A stretch of 64,000 nt of DNA from Rhexocercosporidium sp. MPI-PUGE-AT-0058 (GCA_020746875.1 JAGTJL010000030.1:186001-250000); one strand, 5' to 3'. Positions 10,894 to 23,390 are shown, counted from the stretch's first letter. The notes: generated by a model from the sequence alone, not told the origin. Numbers and translations are program-made.

Positions 10894-12756
10894 AGTGGTT
10901 GGACATAATTAACACCTGTTGATACCCAGCCAGAACATTAATGCTTCTGGAAGTTGTGTTGAGGTAAGCAGTCACGGTTCGAACAGCCAGAGGTCTTCCT
11001 GCTTCTCTTTTGGCTCCAAGTAACGCCTACTAAGGCCATGTGGCTGTAGAACACATGCCCGCCGTTCCACTGGCTATTTCTTTCATCTTTATTTGATTGT
11101 GTGCCAGTACCAGTCCCTCAAGGAGGTAGAGCCATACTCTCCAAACTAGTGTCAGCCTCCCATATCTATTTACGGCTCTGAATTGCTAAACTAGAAAGCT
11201 ACTTCAGGCCTTTTTCGGTGTCTTCTTCGGAATCTTCCACTTTATATTCTCTTCTCTACTCCAGAGTACCACCTCGCTTTGAAAAACACGCAGCCGGTCA
11301 TTTGCCAGTTGTATAGATCCATGCTACGTGAATTCCGGCTAGGTGTGAATCCGAGCCCTCACCGTTCGTATTCCTATGCTGTACCCTTTTTCTTGCAGAT
11401 TTTTTTGCAGTTTTTGATCAGGAGGTTCAGTATCGAATAACTCCCGAAAGACCGCTGGATTCCACCTAAATCTATGTCTCTTGTACTTTAACGGGGCATC
11501 CGGTACAGCAGGACATTATGAGCTAGCCTTTGGTACTGGAAGCCGCCTTCCCCTTCCAGACGCAAGCTAGCCGAAACCGGCCGTAACCAGTGCCTTCTTT
11601 CAATCTTCTTGATTGTCCTGTGCAATTATCTAATTGGAAGGCGGACGTGGCATAAGATAGCTACGGGTCCACGACACAGTAGCATAGACAAGAGTCACTT
11701 CGTGCTTCAATTTACGCTTGCTACGGTGTTTTAAGTGCAACCATTTCTCGTCCTTCATATCCAAAGCTATGCACCTTAACGCCATCAATATCCAAGAGTC
11801 CATTCTCTTGAGGCTTCAAAACCGTCCCGTTTTTGCAAATTTAGCAGATATGCATGTTTCTCGTCCCGATTTTTCAGTCGACCACTGAATCGAGTCTCAA
11901 AGGCACATCACTGACACTGCTGTGCTCAAGAATTGTCTTTTGTCGAAGCCTGCTGCTATGAATTTTTTCCAATAGAGTCGTTGTCACAGTTCCTCATTAT
12001 TACCCTCAGGAGGTGGTGCTCCTAGGCGAGTTGACTTCATAGGTCCTCTTTCCCTTGTTCTGCAACCCTGGCGACGAAATCAATGCACAGCATATGCAGG
12101 CATATTAAACATTGCACAAAGCACTATTGACACACGCATAATCCAGTCAATTGCCTTCTTCTTCCGTCCTCGGGTAGCATTGCATAGACTAGTGTCTCTC
12201 ACCCGCTGCTGTGGCTGTCCATTCATTGACTCGGCCGACCCATGATTCATGTCAAGTCTACCTTCGTAGGAGTTACCATGTTCTGGATTGTATTCCTAAT
12301 AGATTTGGCAAGATGAGGCGGGAATTTAGTCACCCTCTTCTCCGACGTACATGTAAAAATATATGCGGTGCTCCTTACGATCGATAGCCTCGGACTCCGC
12401 ACCAACCGGTTCTTTACACGAGCGCTTGAGACACCTCAGTGGCTGTTGTAACCGGCCTTTTCGTATACTTCGTTGCATTTCAACACTCTCAACGGTCATT
12501 AGGCTTCTGACGTAGCAAGAACTTGCACAAGGATCGAGAATGAAATTCTCTTCTGGTGGGCACATGTGGGATGTTGGAAAGGGTCACAAGTCAGAACATT
12601 GCTTTTTTATCCGCTGCTCGTAAGTCCATAAAAGGATCTAGTCGCCAAACAGTGCAAGACATCAATCATCTTCTACATTCATCGACGTCAACATCAGTCT
12701 CATATCTCCATTACTTCCCATATTCCAACACCCCCCCCCCCCCCCCTTCCAACATC
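10894..12756. other. 1.9 kb intergenic region
   Basis: I see no gene of either strand. A TATA-like CATAAAAGG lies near 12627 and the poly-C run at 12731 is in the leader of the next gene. Confidence 0.55.
12731..12746 (+). repeat. Poly-C homopolymer of 16 bases in a 5' leader
   Basis: Sixteen C in a row end 10 bases before the likely ATG at 12757. Such runs slip during replication and sequencing. If translation began at the in-frame ATG upstream (12571) the run would encode Pro and length changes would break the frame. Confidence 0.9.
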
Positions 12757-14166
12757 ATGGCTCCAAAAGTTGCACTCAAAGCTACTACCATTATGAATCG
12801 ACTTGGTGAGACAGCAGTCCTCTCTGCTTTCCTTTCCGACAAACATTTCATCACCATACTCCCTGGAGGAGAACTCATTCGCCACACGGCGGTCATCACC
12901 AAGTTCCTGGTGGAATTCAACAGTGATTTGAGCTTATCAGACACCTTCTATGGGCCAGATGAATCCCTCGAGCTTCCGCTTGGAAGCGTCATCGTCCTAC
13001 GGGTGGTTGAGGAGGAGCAGCTGGTGCTTGATGTCTACACAAACAACCCAGAGGCCCCTCCTGACAGTCCCACAGCCTCAGTCGCTCTAAGGCCAGTTGG
13101 CGAGCCTGAAACCAAGATTGACACCAGTCTTGCCAAGACCCATGCCGAATCCGACACAATCATCGCCAAACTCTTCAAGATCTTCAATGATCCTTCCGGC
13201 AATCCCTTTCCTGGAGCTGCATTGAAAGCTTTGATTAATGGACCTGGCAAAGGTCTTGGGGATACTTCGCCTGCTCAGCCTGACAAGTTCGATATGCTGG
13301 TGAACCAACTTATGGGAGGCTCATCCACGCCTTCCGCGCAAGTGGCTAACGGCACCATGCCCAAACCACCAGCTATTCTGGTAAAGCTTGCTGATGGCTC
13401 CCCAGAAGATGTGGGACAGAAGTATCAAGCTGCTGTGTCCTTACAAGCGGTGTCTGCACTATTCGAGAACATGCTTCGAGTGCAGAAAATGGCTAAAGAG
13501 GGTAGGTCCACACCCTATAGCATCACTGATCCCAAGCAGGCTTGCCTCGCCATCCAGGAGAACGCTGATCTAGCCTACAATGTTGCCATCTCAGGGTTAT
13601 CTGGTTACTATATCACAACGGGGCAGACTACCAACAGCTACTCGAAGGATGTCAATAGCTCCGACTTCAAGCTCGAGTTTACCAGCGATCTCTTCAAGCC
13701 CTTCAATCTCACGAGCGCTGCTCTAGATGAAATCTCAGGAGTGCTCCAACAATACATACAGGCCATTGGCAGTATCAAGCTGGACTCAACCAGCACCAAC
13801 AAGGAGATCACCCACTTCATTCGCACTACCATGATCAGCAAGCGCAACGTTTCGGGTGATGATAGCAATCCTAGCTGGGTGTGGCAACCTGAGACCAAGC
13901 TGTTGTACATGCACATCGATACCCAGGCTTACTTCAATGCCACATCCAGCTGCATTGGCCATTCGGAGACCGAGAGCTTCCACTACAAGATGGAGTACAC
14001 TGTGTATGAGGCTGACATTGATATTGATCAGGTGGTAAAGAATCAGGATATGCTGGACAAGACCTTTCAGAGCCTCACTCAGCAGAACATGGCAGCATTT
14101 GCTAAGATGCCTGGAATCAGCACTGAAGTTGATCCTGGAGATGATGGTGATGACAACGGACTTTAG
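12757..14166 (+). CDS. Hypothetical protein, single exon
   Basis: The ATG at 12757 (catcATGGc context) opens a 469-residue intronless frame. The frame stays open further upstream, but that part reads through the poly-C run and looks like leader. I do not recognise a family. There is no signal peptide or membrane segment. The first 90 residues form alternating hydrophobic strands with a LELPLGSVIVLRVVEEE stretch. The middle is Pro/Ser-rich with a Gly-rich loop. The C-terminal half is helical, with WVWQPETKLLYMHIDTQ, and ends in an acidic DPGDDGDDNG tail. Composition suggests a soluble cytoplasmic protein. It could belong to a lineage-restricted or multigene fungal family; a structure search would be more informative than motifs. 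Confidence 0.8.
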   Translation: MAPKVALKATTIMNRLGETAVLSAFLSDKHFITILPGGELIRHTAVITKFLVEFNSDLSLSDTFYGPDESLELPLGSVIVLRVVEEEQLVLDVYTNNPEAPPDSPTASVALRPVGEPETKIDTSLAKTHAESDTIIAKLFKIFNDPSGNPFPGAALKALINGPGKGLGDTSPAQPDKFDMLVNQLMGGSSTPSAQVANGTMPKPPAILVKLADGSPEDVGQKYQAAVSLQAVSALFENMLRVQKMAKEGRSTPYSITDPKQACLAIQENADLAYNVAISGLSGYYITTGQTTNSYSKDVNSSDFKLEFTSDLFKPFNLTSAALDEISGVLQQYIQAIGSIKLDSTSTNKEITHFIRTTMISKRNVSGDDSNPSWVWQPETKLLYMHIDTQAYFNATSSCIGHSETESFHYKMEYTVYEADIDIDQVVKNQDMLDKTFQSLTQQNMAAFAKMPGISTEVDPGDDGDDNGL

Positions 14167-15623
14167 GGTCGTGGCCGTATTGAGCAGGCTTTCCATTGAG
14201 AGCTCGTGATGGTTGAGATCGACTGGGTATAGTGAAATAAGGAGAGGTGTAGATTGAGCATGACTGAAAAGTACTCCAGAAAGATATTAAAATTCCGAAT
14301 GCAGCACACTCTTTCGTACTAGATAGATAAGCCAGCAGCAGAAAACACGATGTAATGCATAAATCCTGCAACACAAGGCGACTTAAAAGGCTATCTTACT
14401 TGAAAATTACATGTGCCTGGACCTCAATCACTATCATACGCATATAAATAGCCATACAACCATGGCAATACATTGGCCTAGATTACGTTGTTGGTTCGTC
14501 AAAGAGTTCAGTGATCTAAGGAGCTATTAACTTAAGGAAAACAATTATTAGTTATATTCGAACTGGCTAAATCTTAGAGTAAGCGATAATAAGTTCAAGA
14601 CACCATTGATATCAGGTAATCTTACAGACTAATCTTCACAGATCGAGCAAGATGTTGACAAATGATACGAATTGTATCCTAGTACTATTAGCGGTATCTT
14701 TTTCGATAAAGACTAGCCAGATGTCGTCCTAATAACATTTACGCTAAAGTTTACACCCATATTAACGCAAATATCATTGCTTCAGATTATACTTATATAA
14801 CTATCACTTGGTCACCAGTACGTATAGGGAAAGCCCATCTGTTTCACTTTTCAACATCCTGAAACATATCCTATCCTTTCCACGATACATTTTAGATTTC
14901 CCATTTTACTACTTGCCCGGTTACGTATAGCTACTTGATTAGGCAGCACATATTTTCTTCTTTTCTATGTTCCGGATCTTCTGGAGAGTTGAAGCATGTC
15001 TTATTCATCAGGTGTGAAGTTTCTTGGCAATAAATACATACGGCTCGTACATCTCCCATTCCAGCTTGACGAGATGAGACAAATCACCAGCACACGATCA
15101 AGATTCTCTGCTCCATACGGAGAATTTTCCTCCCGGAAACTCGGTTATTCAACCGCCTTGGCTCAGGCGCAGTGATTCGGGGGCGTCTCGCTTCAGTCAC
15201 TGCGCATTTATTGGCATGATGTTTTCGAGCTATCGCTTCAAGTCGATTCTTTTTACAAGAATGCAAATGATCTTGTTGGCCTCAATTGCGCCATAACATT
15301 TTGCGGTACGGTGATTCTACCTTGCAGCCTAGTCTGCACCGTATCTGTAGCTTGTCGCAGCTATTTTGACATGGTACAAAGAACCTGGGCATGGTGATGG
15401 CTACCCAAGTAGTCATTTGCCAAGGGGAACTGACCCCATGTACTTTTGGACTGCGCCACCACTTTCTGCTGTTGTCCTGAATGGCAGTTATTGAATACCT
15501 CGATGTATAAGAGAGAAAGCAATGGGCCTTTTACAAAACGCGAAATATATCTCGACCTTACACTACAATCCAACCTCAACTTCTCCGCACTTCCTCATCC
15601 AACAGTCAGAATTCCACCCCGTC
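14167..15623. other. AT-rich intergenic region
   Basis: From about 14400 to 14800 the sequence is clearly AT-rich with many short poly-A/T words and no coding frame. It may be a decayed (possibly RIP-mutated) repeat, but I recognise no transposon. The 3' end (after about 15500) is the promoter of the next gene. Confidence 0.5.
15506..15511 (+). promoter_or_regulatory. TATA-like box of the secreted Cys-rich gene
   Basis: TATAAG lies 118 bp before the ATG at 15624. The call rests on position and sequence only. Confidence 0.35.
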
Positions 15624-16611
15624 ATGAAGCCCACCAATTTTTATCTATACTTGGCACTGCATGCGACTCTTGCATCGTCTTTACTTCAACATCAGATGAA
15701 GCGCCGCCAGGATGAAGACTCGTCATCCGTTGATCCAGCAGTCGCGTATCTCTTCAAAATGTGCAGCCCGGACACATACAACCACATCTATGGAAACAAT
15801 ACAGGGGGAGACCTTTTTCCCAATTTATCTCACTCTTCCGCGCCTTGTGAGCAACGGGATTATATCATGGGGTCGTGTGTCGCAAATTCCACTGTAGCTG
15901 AGGTCGATTTCGCGGCCGAGCAACAATGTCTTGTACGTATATGTTCTACTCTTCTTCGAGTCCACGTGTGACCTTGATCCCTGAACTTTTGTTCTCGTTA
16001 AAATTTCCAAGTCATTTCGAACGCACTTCCTCAACTTCAGTGTATATTCTAACATCCGACAGTGTGGTAGCAACTTCTGGGAAGCATGGCTAGGTTGCGA
16101 TGCATGCTATCGCGCCCACGGGTATCCCCTACTCGATTCAGAGGAGGAAGGAACTTCCTGGGCCTCCTCAATCAGCACTGCAGAATGCACGCCATCGCCC
16201 TTCCCCTCTGTCCCGTTCCGCAACCTCCTCACAATCTACACACAGAGTTCAAGGGCGCCGAGGATCACCCTGACCAACGATATGTTTCCAAACCAAACGG
16301 CTGTAAGCAATTACTGGACTAAGAATGCTAGCCCAACTGCTGTTCTGGGGAGTATCACTGGGATTGCTACCGGAAGAGCCACCGAATGGACGGCGGATTC
16401 CTGGGGAATTTACACTCCGTCGGGTAGTTTGAGTAGCTCATTGGGTACGGCTAGCATTACGCGCAGTCCTACTGCGAGTGGTAGCGGAAGTGCGAGTGGA
16501 AGCGCGGCGAGTGTGAGTACGACTTTGAGCACAGCTGGTGTTGGCGATTTGACGGTTGAACGTGGAATTGTTTTGGTTATTGTCAATGTTGTTGCTGTCA
16601 TGCTTTTGTGA
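15624..16611 (+). CDS. Secreted Cys-rich protein, probable GPI anchor
   Basis: Exons 15624..15932 and 16063..16611 give 285 residues. A hydrophobic N terminus (MKPTNFYLYLALHATLASS) fits a signal peptide, followed by a KRR site that may be a Kex2-type cut. The intron (130 bp) joins QQCL to CGSNFWEAWLGCDACY, keeping a cluster of Cys residues together. The middle has possible N-glycosylation sites (NNT, NST, NQT). The last 80 residues are a Ser/Gly/Thr stretch, then a hydrophobic tail (GIVLVIVNVVAVMLL) typical of a GPI-attachment signal. It is probably a wall or plasma-membrane surface protein. I do not recognise a named family, and effector or adhesion roles would be speculation. Confidence 0.82.
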
Positions 16612-19600
16612 GAGATGGAGGATGAATGCAAGTATCGACCCTGGTCTAGTGAGTCTGCGAAGTTCTGTTACGACTGCAAGCTTGTATGGCTTCATCGTCT
16701 TTGAGTTCAAATCAAATGGCGGCAACGGGGAAAGTGAGACATTGTAGTCGTGTTAAGGTGTGATTTATTCTCGCTTCATATCAGAGCAGAAAACTGCATA
16801 GTTGGGAATGTGAAAGGCCTTCAAATTGCATTTTGACTTTTTATTACAGTATTTAGGAAGCTCAAATGGCAAGACGAGATACCAAGTCGCCAAATAGATC
16901 CTTCTCTCACTCGAGGAATTCGTAAAGTTTGGAGAACAGAACGCCTCTAGTATTCTCCACAAGTCTAGTCGATACTTTAATGCCTGCCCTCTTTTACTCA
17001 AATACGAAAATGTGTTCCTCAGTATAAGAATCCTTCTCGACTGAACCCCAATGGACCGAAAGCTCGAAAGACCCAGCCCAAACTACATGCAAATGACTGT
17101 CGCTGAGACGCAATACCTATTACTGTCTGTTGTCGGCCACAATATTTCACAGTAATTTACATGACATACCGAGATCCCACTTCTACATACAGGCATCCAA
17201 AATTCCTTGCTTTCTTTTCCTGTCTTTGACATCACCCTCTGACGTCCATCCAAACCAAACCAAATAATAACCCAATCGATTCCCTGATAAATACAGCGGC
17301 TCACTACTGCTTTGAGCGGTGTTGACCACAGACAATCTGGCCAGGATGTCTTCCAGGTACTGTAAATTTGAACGTCCTCTTACACCAGGATGTGTACAAC
17401 GAGCCTTAGCTACCTAGCCTTAGCAACCTTGGATCCCTGCACAGTACCCTTAGTTTTCCGAGATATCTTGCTCTCTCCAGAATTCGTTACCGATAGCTGA
17501 TCCTTCTCTGTCGGGCCCTTGGGGATATGGATTCCACAGTCAGTTTCGAGAACGACGTCATGTGCTGCAACGGAGTCTGATATGGTCTTTCCACAAACAC
17601 AGCTTTGCAATCCCATATCCGTGGTTCATGACACCGACTATTCACATTCTAGGCAAATTGCTTGTACCAATAATCCGGGCTGAGGATATGGCCGATGTGT
17701 TTTCTGATATGAATTCACATTCGCTATTCTTGTATATTTTGAATGGTTCCGAACGCTATTAAGGCATTATCTTCGATGGAGTCGGGGGATACTCATAGAA
17801 CTTTTACAATAGGTGTAAGAACATGTGGGTATAAGACGTGATGTTGCGGCCACCAAATAGCCATTTGGGTGGACAGATGAGGACGAAATAAACTTGTAGG
17901 GATGTGAAACTCTGCAGGATTGGAAGTCGCGAGCGTGCAAGCCTTGACCGTCTATATTGTGAGGTATTCTCCCTGTCATGATTGCGGCTCTAAAATATAT
18001 GAAGGAAGGACTAGTCGAGTAGCCCAGATTATCATTTATCTAGGATAGTCCTCACGCAGATGATTAGAGAGAAACAAAATGACGCTAGAAGATCAAACTA
18101 TCATCGTTCTTGTGGAAATGGTTTCTTCCCTTTGTATTAATTGAGTCGTCCAGTACAATTTGATAGAGAACAGGATGTACCGGAAGCTCACATTCAAATG
18201 GTGACCCACGTTCTTTGTGAACAGATGTCGTCCGGAAAATGTTTATTAATGCTTCCCCTGCTAGACAGCAGCTTGATTCTACCAAGACTTTGGTTGCTGC
18301 GCAGGTTGGCCTTCTCTCGTCATTTGAACATTCCTGAACAAACACGACAAATCAATGCCACCATCATCTAAAGTCTTGGTCTGGTGGTTTCCGTAATAAT
18401 TATTTTAAGGCTACTCTAGTGCCGAGAAATATAGTCTTAGTCAAGTTGATCAAGCAGGCCTTATGTGGTGGCCACCCATGCTGATCGAGACTAGCTGGCA
18501 CGTTTCTCCGGAATGTCAATAAATGCTCGCTTAACAGACCCCTGCGCGGCTGACCCAGGCCACAAATATTTCGGTCTCACAGTCAGTATCCTAAAGGGAA
18601 TCCAGACCAGCAAACATTAATTGCAAGTATCGATTATACGCTTTGCAAGGTATAATTTCAGATCTATTATTTCTAACTCTAGGGTACTGAAAAATACATG
18701 AATTGAGTTGCTTGTTCATCTCGCCCAAATCGTCTCTATGGAGACTGCACTCCTCCATATTCAATCCGCCGCACATTCTGCCATGTCTTCAACGTGGGAA
18801 GTGATCAAGCATTCAGTAAACTCTAAGTCGTCATATGACGAAAGGGTTAGAACCAGAGCTAGGAGATAAGACAAGACCTAATTTTGTGACAAGTAACCTT
18901 AGTAGATATTATGTAGTGAGTGTTAGTGTTTAAACTTATTCATTCGATGCAATCAGTTCAGCAGATGGGCTAAACTCATCGTCTGGTCTCATTCCACACA
19001 GAGCTAATGTTTGCTTGTTTTCTTGCTATTTGACTCCTAGAGATGACAGTCAAAATTTCATATAACTTATAGACAAGGAATGCCCAGAGGTTTGTCAATC
19101 GAAGGTGAGCAGATCGCAAACAATGGAATAGGATCGCGTGCGATAGCTGTGCAGCTCTTCAATCATCAGTATAAGAGGCCGAGCTAGCCTAGTCAGTCAG
19201 ATAAACGTAGGTGTGTCTCTTATAATCCTCAAAATGAGCTCAGACAACAATATATACGTACTAATATCACAGTGTAACATTTATGGAAAGAGAATTAGAA
19301 GACCCTTGAATAACGGGAGCTTCAGTCGGATCCTCGAGACCTACATTCACTCCAAACTTTTTGCTTCTTTGTCCGTCTCCACTTCCCATGTGGTTGTTAT
19401 AAATAGTTTTTCCGAGCCGAAGGTGAGGAGGGGAGTCGAAGCGCTTTTCCTTCAGCGTCTCGAGGCGATCAACAACAACAAGCTCGAACACCCTTCACCA
19501 CCAACATCCCTCAATTTTGCAGTGTTGCAGTTCATCAGAGTTTTCACATCGTTCAGCCCTCCTCAAGCCGATATTGGACATCTGGATTTGCTTGAATCAT

Positions 19601-19671
19601 CTTTGAACCTTGCTTTCACTTCAACCTCAAGCATCAACTCGGTCAACGCGTACCACAACCCAAAGAGCAAC
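16612..19671. other. 3 kb gene-poor region
   Basis: This is the largest gap in the window. Only short ORFs occur. The most protein-like is a minus-strand 68-residue frame at 17410..17616 ending in Lys/Arg-rich sequence (SRKTKGTVQGSKVAKAR), which has no recognisable family and no clear upstream exon. I see no transposase or reverse transcriptase motif. The 3' part holds the promoter of the next gene. Confidence 0.5.
19398..19405 (+). promoter_or_regulatory. TATA box TATAAATA
   Basis: TATAAATA lies about 275 bp before the ATG at 19672. It matches the core consensus, but the spacing leaves either candidate start of the next gene possible. Confidence 0.35.
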
Positions 19672-21602
19672 ATGGAAAGCACAGGAAGAAAGAGAAGAGT
19701 TGCGGACGTAGAGTCTGATGTTGGAAGCAAGCGCTCCAAGCAGGCAGATGGGCAACAGCCGTTGGGGGGAATTGAGACCACCAATAGCTTAGAGGTAGAA
19801 GATCTTCCCCAGCTGGGGTAGAGACGAATACATACTCAGACTATGCTGTTGGGAACACCGTAAGACCCGAAATTATCTCTTCAATATTCATTCCTTGGTT
19901 TAGGCACGAGCTGTTGCTCCCTGAAAGTAGCTAACGTGTGTATAGATGGCATTCATTGGAGCAGGAACTGAGGGCCCTCGCGGCAGACAAGGCCGACGAC
20001 CCGATGAGAGAGCATCCATCCAAGAATACCCCTCGATACAAGATATCGATCGCTGCCACCCCGTAGATCTGAAGATAGTGGTACAATCAGATGTAACTCT
20101 CCAGACTTTGATGCGTCCTTGTATCTCGGCGGGTGGCTCAGTGGTAAAGACGGGAGACATTGTTACTTTCCGTGTGTTCGGGGACCTAATCAAGAAGATT
20201 GAGGTGAGTAAACTGTTCATATTCTGGAACCGTGGATGCAAATACTTAACTATGTCACAGATCACCCATGGCAACGGCAAGCATACCATGTCTACTCCCC
20301 AGGGTCCAGTGGTGTTGCAATACACATCCTTGATGATTTCAGTGCCACGAGGAGCAGCACAAGATCTGAATGGACCGAACGGCAATGTCGCATTTCCCAA
20401 CGATGTCAGCAGAGATCGCATCTGTAGCCCAACAGCAATTTGGAAGGCGGCGCGTTCTGAGTATCCGCCTGGAACCATAATAGTCGGGACCGGACGAGAC
20501 ATGTGGGAAAACATGCACGTAACTCGAGATGGCGAAGAGCTGGGAACCTTGCATGAGTTGCGGTTGGCCTTGCAATTCAGCATGAATGAAGCAGACTTTG
20601 CCGCCCAGCTCACGTTCTGTGAGGTTCGAGATCGTAGAGCAACAAGCAAAGGTGATAGCAATGCTGCAAAGGCTGGCTTTCACATGGTCAATTCTGGCAC
20701 TTTGTTCTTGAAGGTTCCTGAAGATGCAGTCCAAGGGTTGAATCAAGACCTCCTCATTGACCTTGGTGAAGATTTGAATGAGAAGTTGGCTGCATTGGCT
20801 GAGGACGGGTACTCAATTGTTTTAGTTGATTCAAGAGGCTCACATGCTGATGGCTTGCCCATGCCTGACGACGATGAGTGTTTGGAAAACGCATTGGTCA
20901 AGGGGCCCGAAGCATTTCCAACAGCTTACACCAGACGCATCGCCGGATACTCAGGTTGGTCAAACGGCCGTGCACACATGTAAGTTTAATCCAAATCTTT
21001 CGTCCTGTCCCAATTTTTCTTTCTGTTTCCTATAGGGAACAGAACGTCTTTTAGTCCCAGCTAACACTGTCAAAATTAGGAGCTTTCCTTCCCTTTGCCG
21101 AGATGATAGAGTGGAGACTGAGATTCCCGCGCCCTTCCAATACCTATACCGCACCCCTGGAATGCAAGGCAAGGCTCCACCAATAGAGGAACAAGTAGTC
21201 TGGACCAAAGAAGAGACAAAGAGCGTTGGCGAGTTTTATAGCGAAGAGATGGAAGATCAGATTCGACACTATCCCCTGCCCCTGACACGATCACGACGTC
21301 CGTTGCATATCCGAACCATGCAGTACCGCAAGTCGGGTGATGGTTGGATTGTGGACTCTCGGGCACATCCAGAGATACATAACAACGATGTTTTCACTGA
21401 CAGAGACTTTGACGAAGCAATGACGAAGCCACGCACTCGTGCCGTACAACCACGCCGAAAAGCCAAGAAGTTCAAGGATGATGGGATATCTGGGGGAGGG
21501 GCAAACTGGGCTGGGTATGAAACGCTTGGTCGGATTGTCCCGGACAAGAGCGGCCGACATGCCACGTTGGAAGCTCGATTTGAAGGGTATGAGGATAATT
21601 AG
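19672..21602 (+). CDS. Hypothetical protein with NLS-like N terminus
   Basis: Secure exons are 19946..20203, 20261..20979 and 21080..21602 (499 residues if translation starts at the ATG at 19946). An upstream frame from the ATG at 19672 encodes basic stretches (GRKRRVAD, GSKRSKQ) and can be joined through a donor at 19795 and an acceptor ending at 19945, giving about 540 residues. That donor (GTAGAA) is weak, so the true start is open. I recognise no family. Visible features are a hydrophobic core around FRVFGDLIKKI, a conserved-looking TRDGEELGTLHELRLALQF segment, an acidic region and a basic C-terminal stretch (QPRRKAKKFKDD). The protein looks soluble and, if the longer form is right, nuclear. 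Confidence 0.7.
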
Positions 21603-22427
21603 GTGCCTGCGACTGTTTTGAATTACCTACAGCTACATGAGTGGGATGAAGGTATTTGTTCATGTCTATTGTGGAGGAGTACTTTGTTTCCTGTGCTTCG
21701 GTGTCCGCGTATCAATTGAGGAATGTAAAAGTATTGAATCAAATTTGACACATTAAACAGAAAATTAATTACAAGGCACTTTCGCATATATTCTTGAGTT
21801 CCGTTAACAAAGCAACAAAAAGGGACACAAAATTCATAAATAAGCAGATTGGTACAGATCCAAGAAGTTGAGTCTCAATATTAATATCGCTCAGAGCTTA
21901 CAGAAATATCAAACAGCAAGATTGACAAATATAAAGGCTACTCCACCAGCCACATCTGATTTTTCCCATCTTGTAAGCGCGATGGCCCCGCGAACTGTTT
22001 CCAGCCCAACGACTGAGCCACCCGAAACTTGGGAACCATTGAGTGATAGCTTGTCTACCTGAAGCGTTGTTTCGGAATCGTTCGAAAGAAAGAGGCACTG
22101 TTCATCCAGAAGGGAGAGTTTTCCTTCACTGCTTGAAGGTCTAAATCTTAATATAATACCTGCTGATGCTGTTCGCGAACAGGTTGTTGGCGAACGGGCC
22201 GTATTTCTGGCCAATGGCATTCGGTCCTCGCGTCTCCTAGCCAATGGGGGAAGTGTTGTTAGTGAAGGATCAAGAACACATGCGAGTTCTAGGTGAGAAT
22301 TTAGTATAAATCAACTTCAGAACTACCCCATATGTTGAGCTTCTGAAAATCTTTATTGTTGGTAGTTGAAGAACGGGTTGCCTACAGTCAAACCACTTGG
22401 GCTTCACGAGAATCATTGCCAGCCAGC
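21603..22427. other. Intergenic, 0.8 kb
   Basis: A minus-strand 111-residue frame (21909..22244) ends in a hydrophobic GPI-like tail (GGVAFIFVNLAV). It has no signal peptide and no credible upstream exon, so I treat it as a remnant or chance. Otherwise this is the promoter of the propeller gene. Confidence 0.45.
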
Positions 22428-23390
22428 ATGGAGCCCTCTACTCAAAATCTTATTAACAGACTCAAAATACGACAGATCTTTCAATTTCCTACAACCACTT
22501 ACATCGAAAACATCCATGTCCGCCCGAATGGCCACCTCCTATTCACGACTCTCAGCTCCGGGGATCTCTACACAATCAACCCGAACGATTCAAACCCTAT
22601 TCATTCCGTTGTAGCGACTCTCCCAGGTAGTACAGGTCTAGCCGGTATAGCAACCGTCGACGCCGCAGCCGGTATCTTCGCTGTCAGTGGCGGCGAGCAC
22701 ATCTCAATGGGCTTCGCACCTGGCAGCGTAGCCGTATACATCATCTGCATACCAGCAGACAGTAACACGGGTGTCGTTCTCGACCGTATCTCCGTCGACG
22801 GAACATTGAACGGCATGACCTCAATACCAGGGACACCAGACATCGTTCTGAGTGTTGACTCGGTTGGCGGTCGAGTCATGCGCATTAACACACGCACTCG
22901 AGCCGTCGATGTGGCCATCTCGGACCCAAGTCTCGGACGAGGAGACTCGACGTTCCCCATTGGTGTCAACGGTGTTAAAGTCCGGAACGAGTTTCTGTAC
23001 TTCACGAATTCGGCACTCGGAACTTTCGCGCGGTTTCCAATTGACGCCGAGGGGAATAAAAAGGGGGACGTGGAGATTATGGCTACGTTGCCGGATACGC
23101 CTCCTGGGGCGAACATTGCGTATGATGATTTTGATTTTGATAGGGACGGAAATGCGTATGTGGCGTGCCATTCGTACTCGTTCTTAAAGATTACGCCGGG
23201 AGGAGAGCAGAGTGTGTGGCTTGGTGGGAAGAGGGAGGTGAAGGTGGATGGGTGGGGGTTTTATAGGGATGTTTTCGAACCGATGGCTGCTAAGCTGGGA
23301 AATGATGGAAATTTTATGTATTTGTCCACTGGGGGAGCTGTTATTGGGGAGAGGGTGCAAGGTGGGCAGATTTTGGAGGTAGAGCTTTAG
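22428..23390 (+). CDS. SMP-30/gluconolactonase-like six-bladed beta-propeller protein
   Basis: The frame is intronless, 320 residues from the ATG of MEPSTQNL. The longer upstream frame uses a non-ATG start and reads like leader. Repeated strands with NG, DG and SxG turns (VRPNGHLLFTT, IVLSVDSVGGRVMRI, NGVKVRNEFLYFTNSALG, DFDRDGNAYVAC) are typical of the SMP-30/NHL-like propellers of fungal secondary metabolism and general catabolism. Members bind a divalent metal and hydrolyse lactones or related compounds; some are non-enzymatic. There is no signal peptide, so it is probably cytosolic. The substrate is unknown and neighbours give no pathway. Confidence 0.8.
   Translation: MEPSTQNLINRLKIRQIFQFPTTTYIENIHVRPNGHLLFTTLSSGDLYTINPNDSNPIHSVVATLPGSTGLAGIATVDAAAGIFAVSGGEHISMGFAPGSVAVYIICIPADSNTGVVLDRISVDGTLNGMTSIPGTPDIVLSVDSVGGRVMRINTRTRAVDVAISDPSLGRGDSTFPIGVNGVKVRNEFLYFTNSALGTFARFPIDAEGNKKGDVEIMATLPDTPPGANIAYDDFDFDRDGNAYVACHSYSFLKITPGGEQSVWLGGKREVKVDGWGFYRDVFEPMAAKLGNDGNFMYLSTGGAVIGERVQGGQILEVEL

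Noticed and set aside
12556..12756. Upstream extension of the 469-residue gene
   Set aside because: Begins at GTG, reads Pro through the poly-C run and has leader-like composition; the ATG at 12757 has better context.
19900..20661. Minus-strand 253-residue ORF
   Set aside because: Antisense to the spliced plus-strand gene, which has consistent introns and better composition.
22356..22427. Upstream extension of the propeller gene
   Set aside because: Non-ATG start and no propeller strand before MEPSTQ.
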